NCBI RefSeq assembly: GCF_000186345.1
Contig: NC_014962.1
Span: 4,492,450 to 4,556,449 of the forward strand
Length of the DNA stretch: 64,000 bases
Source: Isosphaera pallida ATCC 43644
GTDB taxonomy: Bacteria > Planctomycetota > Planctomycetia > Isosphaerales > Isosphaeraceae
Direction: 5' to 3'
A model generated the notes under the pieces. It made no database searches. It worked only from the letters and a program-made list of their open reading frames with translations, and was not told the origin of the DNA. Position numbers and translations under genes: made by a program. Numbering within the stretch: position 1 is the first letter of the stretch; every line of letters starts with the position of its first letter. Shown in pieces: positions 20,490 through 30,068 of the stretch.

Positions 20490-21296
20490 TCACGAGGAAT
20501 TCTCGTCCGCGGCGCGTAGGCGGACCGTTTGAGCGGGTGGGCAACCATGCTCGCGACCAGGACGACGAAGATCCGGCGGTTGTTTCCAACCCTGACCCGG
20601 CTCTAGCAACTCATAAGGTTGAAAACTCGCTTTATAGGCCAGCGAAAGACAGTCGCTCACATAATAACCCAGATGAACCCAAGGCCGACCCAGGCTTCGC
20701 GCCCGTTCGATCACGCTCAAGACGTTCCAGGTCCCCAGATTGCGGTCGGCGTGGTCGGGATCGTGTAAAAAGTAGATGGCCGAGAGCGCCTCGGGCAACT
20801 CGTCAACATAGCCGACCCCCACGAGCTTTCCGTGAAGACGGTAGCGATATTCGGCCGTGGGGATCGGGTTAACCGCGAAGGCGAAGGCGTAACTCCAGGA
20901 ATTGGTTTCGTCCTTGCCGTCCCATTGGCGGGTGCGCGACCGGGCGGCGTGAAAGCGGTTGTACAGATCAATCCGTTCCTCATCGACTGTAGGTTCCCCT
21001 ACCTCCAAGGTCACCACCCCCTCGTTGCGGCTGCGGACCCGTCGCTGGGCGCGGTTGGGGACGAAACGATCCACCGGGATCCGCAGCGCGCGACAAGCAT
21101 CGCAGGAAGGACAGCGAGGGCGATAAACCGCGTGGCCGAACCGCCGCCAACCGGAGTCCATCAGTTCCTGATACTCTTCCAAACTCATCGCCTCGACGAA
21201 CAGTTCCTCCGAAACCGCCATCTGCTCCTTGAGATAGGCGCAGCGCCGCGGTTCGGAGAGTTCATGGTCCAACACGATCATCGCGGGCCCTCCCAT
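20490..21296 (-). CDS. bpt: Aspartate/glutamate leucyltransferase
   Basis: A 268-residue aminoacyl-tRNA-protein transferase of the Bpt/ATE type. These enzymes add Leu (Bpt) or Arg (ATE1) to the N-terminus of proteins, marking them for ClpAP/ClpS degradation. The N-terminal domain has CAYLKEQMAVSEELFV and the Cys-rich YRPRCPSCDACRALRIPVD. The C-terminal GNAT-like domain has LVGVGYVDELPEALSAIYFL, DRNLGTWNVLSVIERA and LGYYVSDCLSLAYKASFQP. Length and motifs match bacterial Bpt better than eukaryotic ATE1; substrate choice cannot be proven from sequence. The ATG at 21281 (MIVLDHELSE) is an alternative start. pyrD follows after 7 bases, probably on the same transcript. Confidence 0.88.
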   Translation of the reverse strand: MGGPAMIVLDHELSEPRRCAYLKEQMAVSEELFVEAMSLEEYQELMDSGWRRFGHAVYRPRCPSCDACRALRIPVDRFVPNRAQRRVRSRNEGVVTLEVGEPTVDEERIDLYNRFHAARSRTRQWDGKDETNSWSYAFAFAVNPIPTAEYRYRLHGKLVGVGYVDELPEALSAIYFLHDPDHADRNLGTWNVLSVIERARSLGRPWVHLGYYVSDCLSLAYKASFQPYELLEPGQGWKQPPDLRRPGREHGCPPAQTVRLRAADENSS

Positions 21297-21335
21297 CGAG
21301 CCAAATCGATAGTGATTGATCCATTTGAAATTCGG

Positions 21336-23828
21336 TCACGATGATTCCCTCGCGTGGTGGACAATCCTCCATCGCGCGAGTCGGGACGAGATGTCGGTGG
21401 GGAACTCGGAGTGGAGGGACTCTCTAGCCGCCTGGGTCGCAGGAGGGCGGTCGGAACCGTGGCCGTCGCGGGATCGCGGTTTGGCCGCCGCCTCGCGCCA
21501 GCGGGGCAAGGCGTCTTGGAGAAACCGGCGGCGGGCGTCATCGAGCTTGCGGTCAGCATGGGGGGTGGCCGCGTCCAACCTCAGCGCTTCCTCGGCTTCG
21601 GCCACCGCCTGGTCGTACAGGCTCAAGTCGGCATTCAGTCCCGCCAGCTCCGCCCGCAATCCGGCGCGGGTCGGGGCGAGGCGGCTGGCCAGACGGGTGG
21701 CCTTGGCGATTCGTCCTAGCAACACGAGACGATCGTTGGGGCTGATCGATTCACCCAGACGCTCCAAAAAGAGTTTACCCATCCGGGCCTGCTCGCGGAG
21801 GATCGACCCGGCCCTCGGGTCGCGGGGCGGCTCTAACGCCATGTCGTAGTACGTCAGCGCTTTGATCCAAACGTTGCGATCCTCCTGAGCTCCCGAAGCG
21901 ATCCAACGGGCGTAGGTCAATTGGGCCAGGGTTGTCCAGGGGCGGGCCGACAACCGGTCGGCCTCGGCTGCCTCTAGGGCCAACTCCAAGGGGCGGTCGA
22001 ATTCCTCGGGACGGCTCGCCCGCGACGCCAGACGCTCCGCCGCCTCCAACAACGCTTCGGACCTCAAAAACGAGCCAATCGTGCCGACATAGATGCCCAC
22101 CACCGCCGCCCAGATCAGCAACCCGGTAACCGCGGGCAACCGTCCGGCCACCCGCAGCCGTCCGCAACGTCGATCCTGCCGCAGGTTTTGACCGACGGCC
22201 AACCAGACGGCCCACGGCAACGCCACGCTAGGAAAGCCCAGACCACCGGCGGCCAGCAGGTTGACCGCCACAGCCAGCACGCCTAGCCCCAACGCCGCCG
22301 AACCCACCGTGTTGCCCATCGCTAGCCCCCGCCCCAGCAACACCGCGCCGCCGAAGCCTGCCAGCAAGACCACCAACCGCCGCTCTTCGACCGTCGGGTT
22401 GATCGCCAAGGCCAAAACCCAACCAAACGCTGCGGCCACCACCAGCCACCAGCCGCTTCTGGGAGCCGCGGCGTGAACCGTCTCAAGTGGCTCGGGATCA
22501 TCCCGCCCTTCTTCAATCCCCTGCCCCGGACCCAGAAGATGACGCAATCCCCACCCCAGACCCGCCAGGGTCGCCACCATGCCGAAAACCCCCGCCGTAC
22601 ACCACGCTTCCAGCACAAAGTTGTGTGGATCGGCGATCTCCTCGCTGGCGGTCTCAGTCATCCATCGGGGATAAGCCGGTGCGAAGTTGTTGGGACCAAG
22701 ACCAGTCCAGAACACCCCTTCTTCGCCAGTCAGGATGCCCCAGGCCCCCCGCCAGTAATCCAGGCGATAACTCAGCGATTTGAACGACTCGGTGACGATC
22801 AACCTGTCAAGCTGACCGGTTGCCGCGCCGGTTGCCACGGCCAGTGCTCCCAACACCGCCGAACCCACCACCACTGCCCCCAGCGCGCCACCCCCGCGGG
22901 TCTTGCCAGCGCGCCAGAGCCAAACCAGTCCGGCCACCAGCAACCCAAGGTAGGCGCTACGACTCTTGGTCAGCAACAAACAGGTCAACACTATTCCCAG
23001 TGGAATCGCGGCGATCAGAACCGAGACGGTGGAGGTTGCGGTCGCGGTCGTTTCACCCGGCGCTGAACCGTTGAATGAGCGGGGACGGGTGAGGTGGTCG
23101 AACAATGCGGCCAGGCCGATCGCGGCGACTCCCACGAGCAGACCGGCCAGCGAGTTGGCCAGCGCAAAGGTGGCGAACGGCTCCCGTGAGCCCAGCAGAC
23201 GGTTCTCGAACCGAGACACCGAGGCAGGGTCGGTCGGGTCGATCCCTGCGGCCAGCAGCGACGCCTGGGGATTGGCCTGGTAACGCGCGCGGGTCTCGGG
23301 AAACTCCAAAGCGACCTGAACCAGACCATAGGCCGCCAAACCCACCGCCGCTGCCGCCAACGCTGAGGCCAACCCGCGCGACTCCCTCGCGTCGCGGGGC
23401 AGACAACGGGCCAACAGATAAGCCAACCCCACCCCCACGCCGTTCCACGCCCCATTGAGCGCCGCGCGGCCATCCAGCGCCCCTCTGGTCGAGAAGGCCA
23501 GCAGAATCATCCCGGCGATCACGCAGGCGTCCACCGCCGACCAGCGCCAACGGGTCGCGCCGCCAACCGCGCCAGCCAGCAACGCCAGAAGCGTCACGCC
23601 CAGCATCGCCCCGTCCCAGATCACCCCGGAGCGCTGCACATCGACCGTCGGCGCGTCGCTGGGGAAGGTCAAACGAATGACGATCAGCGCCGCCAATAAC
23701 GCTAAGGCACCCCGGCGGAGCCATTCGCCCACCACCGGCCAGACCGAGGCCGCCACCGGCACCGCTTGAGGTCCGATCGCCGCCGGATGCCCCGCGCGTC
23801 TGGATTCAACTCGCTTGGCGGACACCAT
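21336..23828 (-). CDS. O-antigen ligase/polymerase-like membrane protein with TPR tail
   Basis: An 830-residue protein of the WaaL/Wzy (Wzy_C) superfamily. The first 600 residues contain about a dozen membrane helices, and the large periplasmic loop carries the family signature FWTGLGPNNFAPAYPRWM and EIADPHNFVLEAWCTAGVFG, where the His is typical of the active loop. Residues from about 620 on are soluble, alanine-rich helices resembling TPR units (RPWTTLAQLTYARWI, LYDQAVAEAEEALRLDA). Members join or polymerise lipid-linked glycans on the periplasmic side. Its start overlaps the 3' end of the WecA-like gene by 23 bases, so the two are cotranscribed and probably serve the same glycan. Confidence 0.88.
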   Translation of the reverse strand: MVSAKRVESRRAGHPAAIGPQAVPVAASVWPVVGEWLRRGALALLAALIVIRLTFPSDAPTVDVQRSGVIWDGAMLGVTLLALLAGAVGGATRWRWSAVDACVIAGMILLAFSTRGALDGRAALNGAWNGVGVGLAYLLARCLPRDARESRGLASALAAAAVGLAAYGLVQVALEFPETRARYQANPQASLLAAGIDPTDPASVSRFENRLLGSREPFATFALANSLAGLLVGVAAIGLAALFDHLTRPRSFNGSAPGETTATATSTVSVLIAAIPLGIVLTCLLLTKSRSAYLGLLVAGLVWLWRAGKTRGGGALGAVVVGSAVLGALAVATGAATGQLDRLIVTESFKSLSYRLDYWRGAWGILTGEEGVFWTGLGPNNFAPAYPRWMTETASEEIADPHNFVLEAWCTAGVFGMVATLAGLGWGLRHLLGPGQGIEEGRDDPEPLETVHAAAPRSGWWLVVAAAFGWVLALAINPTVEERRLVVLLAGFGGAVLLGRGLAMGNTVGSAALGLGVLAVAVNLLAAGGLGFPSVALPWAVWLAVGQNLRQDRRCGRLRVAGRLPAVTGLLIWAAVVGIYVGTIGSFLRSEALLEAAERLASRASRPEEFDRPLELALEAAEADRLSARPWTTLAQLTYARWIASGAQEDRNVWIKALTYYDMALEPPRDPRAGSILREQARMGKLFLERLGESISPNDRLVLLGRIAKATRLASRLAPTRAGLRAELAGLNADLSLYDQAVAEAEEALRLDAATPHADRKLDDARRRFLQDALPRWREAAAKPRSRDGHGSDRPPATQAARESLHSEFPTDISSRLARWRIVHHARESS

Positions 23829-24963
23829 CCCCCTCCTCCGGCCGCTCGTTCGATTGGATCGTCGCGGACGCTCCCGAGGTCGATTCTAGAATCGCCACGA
23901 TCCCCAATAGGCAGAGCGTCTGCGACGCCACCACCGCCGCGCCGAGGCCGTCCAAGCGATGCAACAGCAACGCGCCGAGGCCACCGGCCAACGTGACCAG
24001 ATGGATCGTCGCCACCGCGCGGGGCGGGGTCAAGCCTCGGGCCACTAGACGATGCGAGAAGTGGCGGCGATCCGGCTGGAATGGACTGCGACCCTCGCGC
24101 AAGCGGATCAGAATCACCGAGATCGTATCGTAGAGTGGTACCGCCATGACCAGTAGCGGGGTTAGGGCGGCGTGGGGGGCGTAAGCCACCGGCCCGACCC
24201 CCTCGACCCGGGTGAAGGTGCCCAGAACGCTCAGGCCGCCCAGCACGAACCCGAGGAAGTTGCTCCCAGCGTCGCCCATGAACAACCGCGCGGGCGGGCG
24301 ATTGTGGATCAGAAACCCGGCGAGCGCGCCGATCAGTACAATCAACGCCACCGGCACGAACAGGCCACCGACCAACGCCGAGGCCGCCGCCAGCAGCGCC
24401 GCGGCAATCAGCGCGACCCCGGCGGCCAGGCCATCCATGTTGTCCAAAAAGTTGAACGCATTGGTCAGGCCGACGATCCAAAGCACGGTCAGACCGCCCG
24501 AGACCAGCGGTTGGGAGAGCGGCCAAAACAGGGTGATCCGATCGCCCCACCAGACGAACATCCCCGCCAAAGCGAACTGGATCGCCAACCGCGGCCTCCA
24601 GTTGAGAGCGCGGCGGTCGTCAGCCAGGCCCATCAGCAGGATGAGCCAACTCAGACCGATCAGCAACCAGAGTGTCCCCGCCTTATCGCGCAGGCCGTCA
24701 GCGTGGATCGCCAACGGCTCGGGCAAGGGCAACCAGGGACGAAGCGGACCCACCGCCAGCCAACCGCATCCCAAAATGAACGTGGTCGCCGACGCGATGG
24801 CCAAACCACCCCCCAAGGGTGTCGGTACCTGATGCGCCTTGCGGCCGCCCGGCACATCGACCAAGCCCACTCGGGGAGCCAGACGCCGAACCGCGTGCCC
24901 CAGCGCCCAACTCAGGACCAGAGCCGCGCCGCCCAGGAAAAGCCCCACCGCCAACCATGCCAC
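23806..24963 (-). CDS. WecA/MraY-like undecaprenyl-phosphate sugar-1-P transferase
   Basis: A 385-residue polytopic enzyme of the glycosyltransferase 4 (MraY/WecA) family, which transfers a sugar-1-phosphate such as GlcNAc-1-P from UDP-sugar to undecaprenyl phosphate. Signatures in order are DVPGGRKAHQVPTPLGGG, the Asp pair in LLMGLADDRRALNW, NAFNFLDNMDGLAAGVALI, LFMGDAGSNFLGFVLGGL, and the cytosolic basic loop DRRHFSHRLVARGL. About ten membrane helices are visible. WecA-type proteins start O-antigen, enterobacterial common antigen or teichoic acid synthesis. The overlap with the ligase-like gene supports that role, and the UDP-GlcNAc enzymes GlmU (27.2 kb) and WecB (60.9 kb) could supply precursors. 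Confidence 0.9.
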   Translation of the reverse strand: MAWLAVGLFLGGAALVLSWALGHAVRRLAPRVGLVDVPGGRKAHQVPTPLGGGLAIASATTFILGCGWLAVGPLRPWLPLPEPLAIHADGLRDKAGTLWLLIGLSWLILLMGLADDRRALNWRPRLAIQFALAGMFVWWGDRITLFWPLSQPLVSGGLTVLWIVGLTNAFNFLDNMDGLAAGVALIAAALLAAASALVGGLFVPVALIVLIGALAGFLIHNRPPARLFMGDAGSNFLGFVLGGLSVLGTFTRVEGVGPVAYAPHAALTPLLVMAVPLYDTISVILIRLREGRSPFQPDRRHFSHRLVARGLTPPRAVATIHLVTLAGGLGALLLHRLDGLGAAVVASQTLCLLGIVAILESTSGASATIQSNERPEEGDGVRQAS

Positions 24964-25092
24964 GCTCGTTCCCCCTCTCGTTGGCTTGGCCTTCAGGATC
25001 GAATGAGTGGAACTCGGAGGGGATTGCGGTTGGGATGCGCCCCCAACTCAAACCAACCCAATGAAGACGACAACCAAACCAACCATCTCGAT

Positions 25093-26880
25093 TCAGGCGT
25101 TGCGAGCCGCAGCGCGGGCGGCGCGACGTTCACTCAACACCCGGGCCCGGGCGTGTTTGGCCTGAGCGATCCGCGCAGCAATCGCTGCCCCAGCTCCTTC
25201 CACCGGGATCGAGTCGGCCTCCTTTTCGTGCCGCCACTTGAGTTCGAGCTTACCCTCCTTCAGGCCACGCTCACCGATCACGACGCGGAGCGGGATTCCG
25301 ATCAGATCGGCGTCCTTGAATTTGAAGCCGGGTTGATGGTCGCGGTCGTCGGTCAAGACGTCGATCCCGGCGGCGGCCAGTTCGCGCTCGAGGGTCTCGA
25401 CCACCGCCATCAGGTCGGGGTTAGAAACTTTGAGCGGGATCAGGATCACCTCGTAGGGGGCAATCGCCAGAGGCCAGACGATCCCGTGGGCGTCGTGGAG
25501 GGCTTCGACGGCCGCGGCGAGGATGCGGTTGATTCCAATACCGTAGCAACCCATGATGATGTCTTGGGCCGTTCCGGTCTCATCCAGGAAGGTGGCTCCC
25601 ATCGCTTTGGAGTATTTGGTGCCGAGCTTGAAGACGTGGCCGACCTCGATGCCTCGAGTTTCAATCATCGGCTGGCCGCTGAGCGGGCAGGGATCGCCCG
25701 CGACGGCGTTGCGCAGGTCGGCCACCCGATCCAGCGGAAAATCGCGCCCAGGAACCACCCCGGTCAGATGGAGATCGACCGCGTTGCCTCCCACCACCAC
25801 CTTCTCCATCGCCGCGACACTTTGATCGACGGCCAGAGGGATTTTCAAATCAACCGGCCCGAGGAAGCCCATCGGCGCGCCGGTGGCGCTCTGAATCGTG
25901 GCGGCATCGGCCGGCGTGACGGTCTCGGCGGCAAAGGTCCGGCGGATCTTGGCCTCGTTGGCCTCGTGATCGCCCCGAATCAGCACCCCAACCGGTGCGC
26001 CGTCGGCGAGAAAGACCATCAACTTGGCGGTCTGATCCGGTGTCACCCCCAGAAAGTCCGACACCTCTTGAATCGTCCGCTTTCCCGGCGTGGCCACCTT
26101 TTCAAAGGGTGGAGCGACCGCAGCCCGCGCCACCCGCTCGGTTTGGGTCGGCAGCTTCAACGCCCCCACGGCGGCCCGTTCGACGTTGGCCGCATAGCCT
26201 GAGGCCGGGCATTGGAGGATCACATCCTCGCCGATCGAAGCGGGAACCATAAACTCATGCGAACTGTCGCCGCCGATGGGACCACTTTCGGCCTCGACCA
26301 CCACGTAGGGGATCCCACACTCGTCGAAGATCCGCTGATACGCCTCGTACATCGCGTCGTAGCTCTGGTTGAGTTGGTCGAGGTTGGCATCGAAGCTATA
26401 GGCATCTTTCATGAGGAACTCGCGAGTCCGCAGTACGCCGAAGCGGGGACGCGGCTCGTCGCGGAACTTGGTCTGAATCTGATACAAGGTCATCGGCAGT
26501 TGCCGATACGACTTGATGAGGTCGCGGGCCAGGTCGGTCACCACCTCCTCGTGGGTTGGTCCCAGCGCCATGGTCTGATCGCCGCCGACCTTGAGTTGCA
26601 TCAGCAAGTCGCCGAAGGTCTGGTAGCGACCGGTCTCCTTCCAAAGTTCCACCGGCTGAAGCGCGGGCATCAACATTTCTTGAGCGCCCGCGTCGTCCAT
26701 GCCTTTGCGCACGATCGCCACGATCTTGTTGAGCACCCGCCAGCCCAACGGCAAATAGGTGTAGGCTCCCGACCCGAGCTGGCGGATCATCCCGGCCTTG
26801 AGCAATAATTGATGACTTGGGGCCACCGCGCCGGCGGGAGCCTCCTTCAACGTCGGGATCAGCGCCTTGGACCAACGCAC
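25093..26880 (-). CDS. proS: Prolyl-tRNA synthetase (bacterial type with editing domain)
   Basis: About 595 residues; E. coli ProS has 572. It charges tRNA-Pro. Class II core signatures include LLLKAGMIRQLGSGAYTYLP, FRDEPRPRFGVLRTREFLMK (motif 2) and GCYGIGINRILAAAVE (motif 3). Between them lies the YbaK-like insertion that hydrolyses Ala-tRNA-Pro (EVSDFLGVTPDQTAKLMVFL and following). The C-terminal anticodon-binding domain is present (VLTDDRDHQPGFKFKDADLI). I start at the GTG at 26880 (VRWSKALIPTLKEAP), where homologues begin, with AAGG just upstream. The frame is open for another 183 codons, but that part is Arg/Pro-rich and overlaps glmU. Confidence 0.95.
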   Translation of the reverse strand: MRWSKALIPTLKEAPAGAVAPSHQLLLKAGMIRQLGSGAYTYLPLGWRVLNKIVAIVRKGMDDAGAQEMLMPALQPVELWKETGRYQTFGDLLMQLKVGGDQTMALGPTHEEVVTDLARDLIKSYRQLPMTLYQIQTKFRDEPRPRFGVLRTREFLMKDAYSFDANLDQLNQSYDAMYEAYQRIFDECGIPYVVVEAESGPIGGDSSHEFMVPASIGEDVILQCPASGYAANVERAAVGALKLPTQTERVARAAVAPPFEKVATPGKRTIQEVSDFLGVTPDQTAKLMVFLADGAPVGVLIRGDHEANEAKIRRTFAAETVTPADAATIQSATGAPMGFLGPVDLKIPLAVDQSVAAMEKVVVGGNAVDLHLTGVVPGRDFPLDRVADLRNAVAGDPCPLSGQPMIETRGIEVGHVFKLGTKYSKAMGATFLDETGTAQDIIMGCYGIGINRILAAAVEALHDAHGIVWPLAIAPYEVILIPLKVSNPDLMAVVETLERELAAAGIDVLTDDRDHQPGFKFKDADLIGIPLRVVIGERGLKEGKLELKWRHEKEADSIPVEGAGAAIAARIAQAKHARARVLSERRAARAAARNA

Positions 26881-27214
26881 GTCCGCCGCCTTTGCTTTGC
26901 CTAAGGGGGAAGGAGGAACGGGACAACGACCCGACCCTCTGGGAGGCGGGGCCGGAACGTTGCCGTGTCTTGGAACGAATCGGCCCCGAACGCAACCATC
27001 GCCACCATCCGCACGATGACCGCGCCGGGGGATCTGGCTGAGCTTATCACACCAGGTCGTTTGCCGGGAGACGGTGTCGAGGCGCGACATGCCCGTGGGT
27101 CGCGTGGCGGGTCGGTTCGGCCGGGGTTGGCTGGGGGCTGGGGTGTGAACCACATCCGCCGTGAAGAGGCGGCGGGTTGGGGAAGATGGGTTCTTGCCGG
27201 GTGCCGCTTGCCAC
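26881..27214. other. Intergenic between glmU and proS
   Basis: This 334-base spacer between two minus-strand genes is an open frame continuous with proS, but its composition and lack of conservation make it non-coding to my eye. I see no terminator or T-box-like leader. Confidence 0.45.
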
Positions 27215-28543
27215 TCACCGGGGATCGGTCGCGGATCGTTGGAAGCGATCCAAAGGCCGGGCCGGGACCCCCACCACAGTTTGGCCCGGCTCGACCACGC
27301 GACCCGGCGGCAGCACCGCGCCGGCCCCCACAACCGCTCTTTCGCCCACCTCGGCAGGGGCCACGAGAATAGCCCCGGCCCCCACGAACGCCCCGGCTCC
27401 GATCCGGGTGGGATGTTTGGCGCGTCCATCGTAGTTGGCGGTGATCGTGCCGGCCCCGATGTTCACCGACGCGCCCACCTGAGCGTCCCCCAGGTAGCTT
27501 AGATGACGCACCGCGACCCCGTCGCCCAGATCCGAGCGGGTCAACTCCACGAACGCCCCCACGCTCACCCGATCCCCCAGGGTCACGCCGTCGCGCACCA
27601 GTGCAAACGGACCAATCGAGCATTCCACGCCGATTCTCACCCGACCGGTGATAACTGTGAACGGATGAATCACTGTGTCCCGGCCAATCGACGCCCGCGC
27701 GTCGATCGAGGTGTTGCGGGGATCGACGATTCCTACCCCCTCCTCCATCAAGCGGTTGTGAATCCGTCGCTGCATCACCATGTGAGCTTCCGCGAGATGG
27801 GCACGGGTGTTGATCCCCAGCACGTCGTCCGGCTCTAGCGCCGGTTGGGCTTCGACTTTGAGGCCCATCTCCTGAAGCAGGGTCGGAGCGTCGGTGAGGT
27901 AATATTCACCTTGGGCGTTATTGGTGGTGAGGCGATCCAGGGCGGTCCAGAGGTGGGGCAGGGCGAAAACGTAGCAACTCGGGTTGATCTCGCGGATGGC
28001 TGCCTCGCGGGAGTCGCAATCGCGTTCTTCGACAATCCGCAGGAATCGCCCGGCCCCATCGCGGAGGATTCGGCCAAAACCGGTGGGGTCGGACACCACG
28101 GCCGTTCCCATGAGGCAGGCGAAGCCTTCGCGGGCCTGACGCTCTAGCAACGCGGCCAGCGGTTCGGGACGCAACAACGGCTCGTCCCCCACGACCACCA
28201 GTGCTGGGCCGTCATGGTCGGCGAGCAGGGCGCGACAGGCTTTCACCGCGTCGCCGGTGCCGCGTTGCTGTTCCTGAAGCACGAACTCGACATCCGGCTG
28301 GTCGGCCAAGGCGGCCCGCACTTGATCGGCTGCGAAGCCGACCACCACCACGATTCGCCGCACGCCGGCTTGACGCACCGCGTCCACCACATAATGGATC
28401 ATCGGCCGACCACACACCTCGTGCAGCACCTTGGCCTTGTTGGACTTCATCCGCTTGCCATGTCCAGCGGCCAGGATGATCGCCACTGGACCAAAGCATC
28501 GATCAGAAGGAGCTTGGGTGGACGAGGCGGGCGAGTGGTTCAT
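27215..28543 (-). CDS. glmU: Bifunctional GlcNAc-1-P uridyltransferase / GlcN-1-P acetyltransferase
   Basis: About 442 residues; E. coli GlmU has 456. It makes UDP-GlcNAc for peptidoglycan and surface glycans. The N-terminal Rossmann pyrophosphorylase has IILAAGHGKRMKSNKAKVLH, the nucleotide-binding loop of the family, plus EQQRGTGDAVKACR and QGEYYLTDAPTLL. From about residue 230 there is a left-handed beta-helix of hexapeptide repeats (IGRDTVIHPFTVITGRVRIG). It keeps the acetyltransferase active-site region, VRHLSYLGDAQVGASVNIG then GTITANYDGRAKHPTRIG. The C-terminal tail is short. The ATG at 28543 (MNHSPASSTQ) gives a normal length; the open frame upstream adds 23 unlikely residues. Confidence 0.94.
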   Translation of the reverse strand: MNHSPASSTQAPSDRCFGPVAIILAAGHGKRMKSNKAKVLHEVCGRPMIHYVVDAVRQAGVRRIVVVVGFAADQVRAALADQPDVEFVLQEQQRGTGDAVKACRALLADHDGPALVVVGDEPLLRPEPLAALLERQAREGFACLMGTAVVSDPTGFGRILRDGAGRFLRIVEERDCDSREAAIREINPSCYVFALPHLWTALDRLTTNNAQGEYYLTDAPTLLQEMGLKVEAQPALEPDDVLGINTRAHLAEAHMVMQRRIHNRLMEEGVGIVDPRNTSIDARASIGRDTVIHPFTVITGRVRIGVECSIGPFALVRDGVTLGDRVSVGAFVELTRSDLGDGVAVRHLSYLGDAQVGASVNIGAGTITANYDGRAKHPTRIGAGAFVGAGAILVAPAEVGERAVVGAGAVLPPGRVVEPGQTVVGVPARPLDRFQRSATDPR

Positions 28544-28672
28544 GGTTGGGCGAGTTCTCAAAAACAAACCGCAGGAAAGCGTGAAACGAAAAGCGGCGAG
28601 GTCCAACGCCAACCAACCGCAAACCCCGAGGGTCCATCGCCCCTTAGTAGGGGGAGTTCTTAGGGAGTTGGT

Positions 28673-29797
28673 TCAGGAATCGGTACGCCCCTCCAAACCA
28701 CCGGGGCGGAAGACACCACCGCCTTGACTGTCGAGCCGATAGAGCCGACTGGTTTCCACTTGCTCGAACCCCAAGGCGCGATAAAGGGCCAGCGCCGGTT
28801 GGTTGGACGAGTCGGTCTGGACACAGAGACGGTCGATATACTGGAGGCGAGCGTACTTGATCAACTCCACCACCAGGAAGCGGGCCAGGCCGCGACGACG
28901 GTAGTTGGGATCGACCACCAGATCGGTCAAGGCGTAGCGGTGCAACCCATCCTCGCGGCCAAAGGCTTCCATATCCCAGACCGTCGCGCGGGCCACCCGG
29001 CGATGGTCGCGACGGCCACGCAACTGAATCTCGGCGTGTTGATGTTCGGATAACGCAATGGTTCGCCACCAGTCGGGGGCCAAAAAGTCCTCCTCGATCT
29101 CGAAACGGAAGTCGCGGCGGATCGCCGCGGCGCGAGGGTCGCGGGCCTCCATAGCGAAGCAGTCGGCCTCAAAAAGAACGGAGGTTTGCACCGGACGGAA
29201 CCCGCCCTGCTCCAACGTCTGGTGAAACGCCTGGTGGGAACTGAGGACCCCGGAAAATTCGCCGCCGCCGTAGCATCCCCAGTAAAATGGGTTGAGCGGA
29301 AACGCGCCTCCGGCGTAAATGACCTGGGCTCCTTGGGCTTCGAGGCGGCGTCGAGCTTCGTCCAATAAAAGCGGTGCCCAGGGCGGGGCTTGGTGGGGCG
29401 ACTCGAAGACCATCATCGCCACCGTTCCCCAACTCCGATCCAATCGCGGCCTTGGAGAAATCAAACCGCCTCCGGCGCTCAGAAGCGACGAGGTGCAACC
29501 GCTGGTCCAGCTCTTGAAATCGGCGTCGCTCCCCGCTCGACCATCGGCCAAGCTCCAATCGGTGGACGGGCCAAACCCAATGTGGGCGAAGCCGCACACC
29601 CGATCGGATTCGTCCAACGCCACAATCAAACCATCCGCCTCAAAGTAAGGATGATTGAGGATGTCGGTCTCGAACTCATGGACCGACAAGGGCCGAGCAG
29701 TTGCGCCCCCCATCGGAACGCCCTGATTCCAAAGGGTCGTCAGCGCCGGCGGATCGCTGTTGCGGAAGCTGCGGAACCGGATCGGGCCGTCGCTCAC
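28673..29797 (-). CDS. Tandem GNAT-family N-acetyltransferase
   Basis: A 374-residue protein with two GNAT folds. The first covers about 5-150 (FRSFRNSDPPALTTLWNQG at the start and VCGFAHIGFGPS as the central strand). The second covers about 215-360 (LTDLVVDPNYRRRGLARFLV, with the acetyl-CoA-binding R-x-x-G-L-A loop, and NQPALALYRALGFEQVETSR at the end). Only the second keeps a clear cofactor loop; the first seems degenerate and may be structural. The acyl acceptor is unknown; double-GNAT proteins include mycothiol synthase and peptide acetyltransferases. The ATG at 29797 is directly downstream of an array of CCAT elements phased at about 10 bases. Confidence 0.8.
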   Translation of the reverse strand: MSDGPIRFRSFRNSDPPALTTLWNQGVPMGGATARPLSVHEFETDILNHPYFEADGLIVALDESDRVCGFAHIGFGPSTDWSLADGRAGSDADFKSWTSGCTSSLLSAGGGLISPRPRLDRSWGTVAMMVFESPHQAPPWAPLLLDEARRRLEAQGAQVIYAGGAFPLNPFYWGCYGGGEFSGVLSSHQAFHQTLEQGGFRPVQTSVLFEADCFAMEARDPRAAAIRRDFRFEIEEDFLAPDWWRTIALSEHQHAEIQLRGRRDHRRVARATVWDMEAFGREDGLHRYALTDLVVDPNYRRRGLARFLVVELIKYARLQYIDRLCVQTDSSNQPALALYRALGFEQVETSRLYRLDSQGGGVFRPGGLEGRTDS

Positions 29798-29820
29798 GAA
29801 CTCCTCCCTTTCATGTTATT

Positions 29821-29885
29821 CCATCCTATTCCATTCTATGCCATTTCGATTCCATCCAACCCCATCTCATCCCATTCGGTCCCAT
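29821..29885. repeat. Seven CCAT elements at helical spacing
   Basis: CCAT occurs at 29821, 29831, 29841, 29852, 29862, 29872 and 29882, that is every 10, 10, 11, 10, 10 and 10 bases. The bases between differ. The array is 24 bases upstream of the GNAT start. Regular 10-11 base spacing places all copies on one face of the helix, as in a bent DNA or a multi-site operator; a decayed 10-bp tandem repeat is the simpler alternative. Confidence 0.6.
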
Positions 29886-30068
29886 GAATTTTCGGAGAAC
29901 GCGACCTAGTCCATCCTCCCCCAATTGGGGTCGCTGTGTTTGCGATTCCATCCGTGGTCATGATTGGCTTCCAACCACTGGCGGGCCAGGGGTGGCACGC
30001 TAGTCAATTCGTTCAATGCGGGGAGGAACTCCGCAAGGGATCGCCGCCCCGGCCAACGCCATGCCCGT

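Noticed and set aside
24172-26202. A 676-codon plus-strand open frame
   Set aside because: It runs antisense to the WecA-like gene and proS, is rich in His/Gln/Arg/Pro, matches no family, and both minus-strand genes are clearly real. Long antisense frames are expected in GC-rich DNA.
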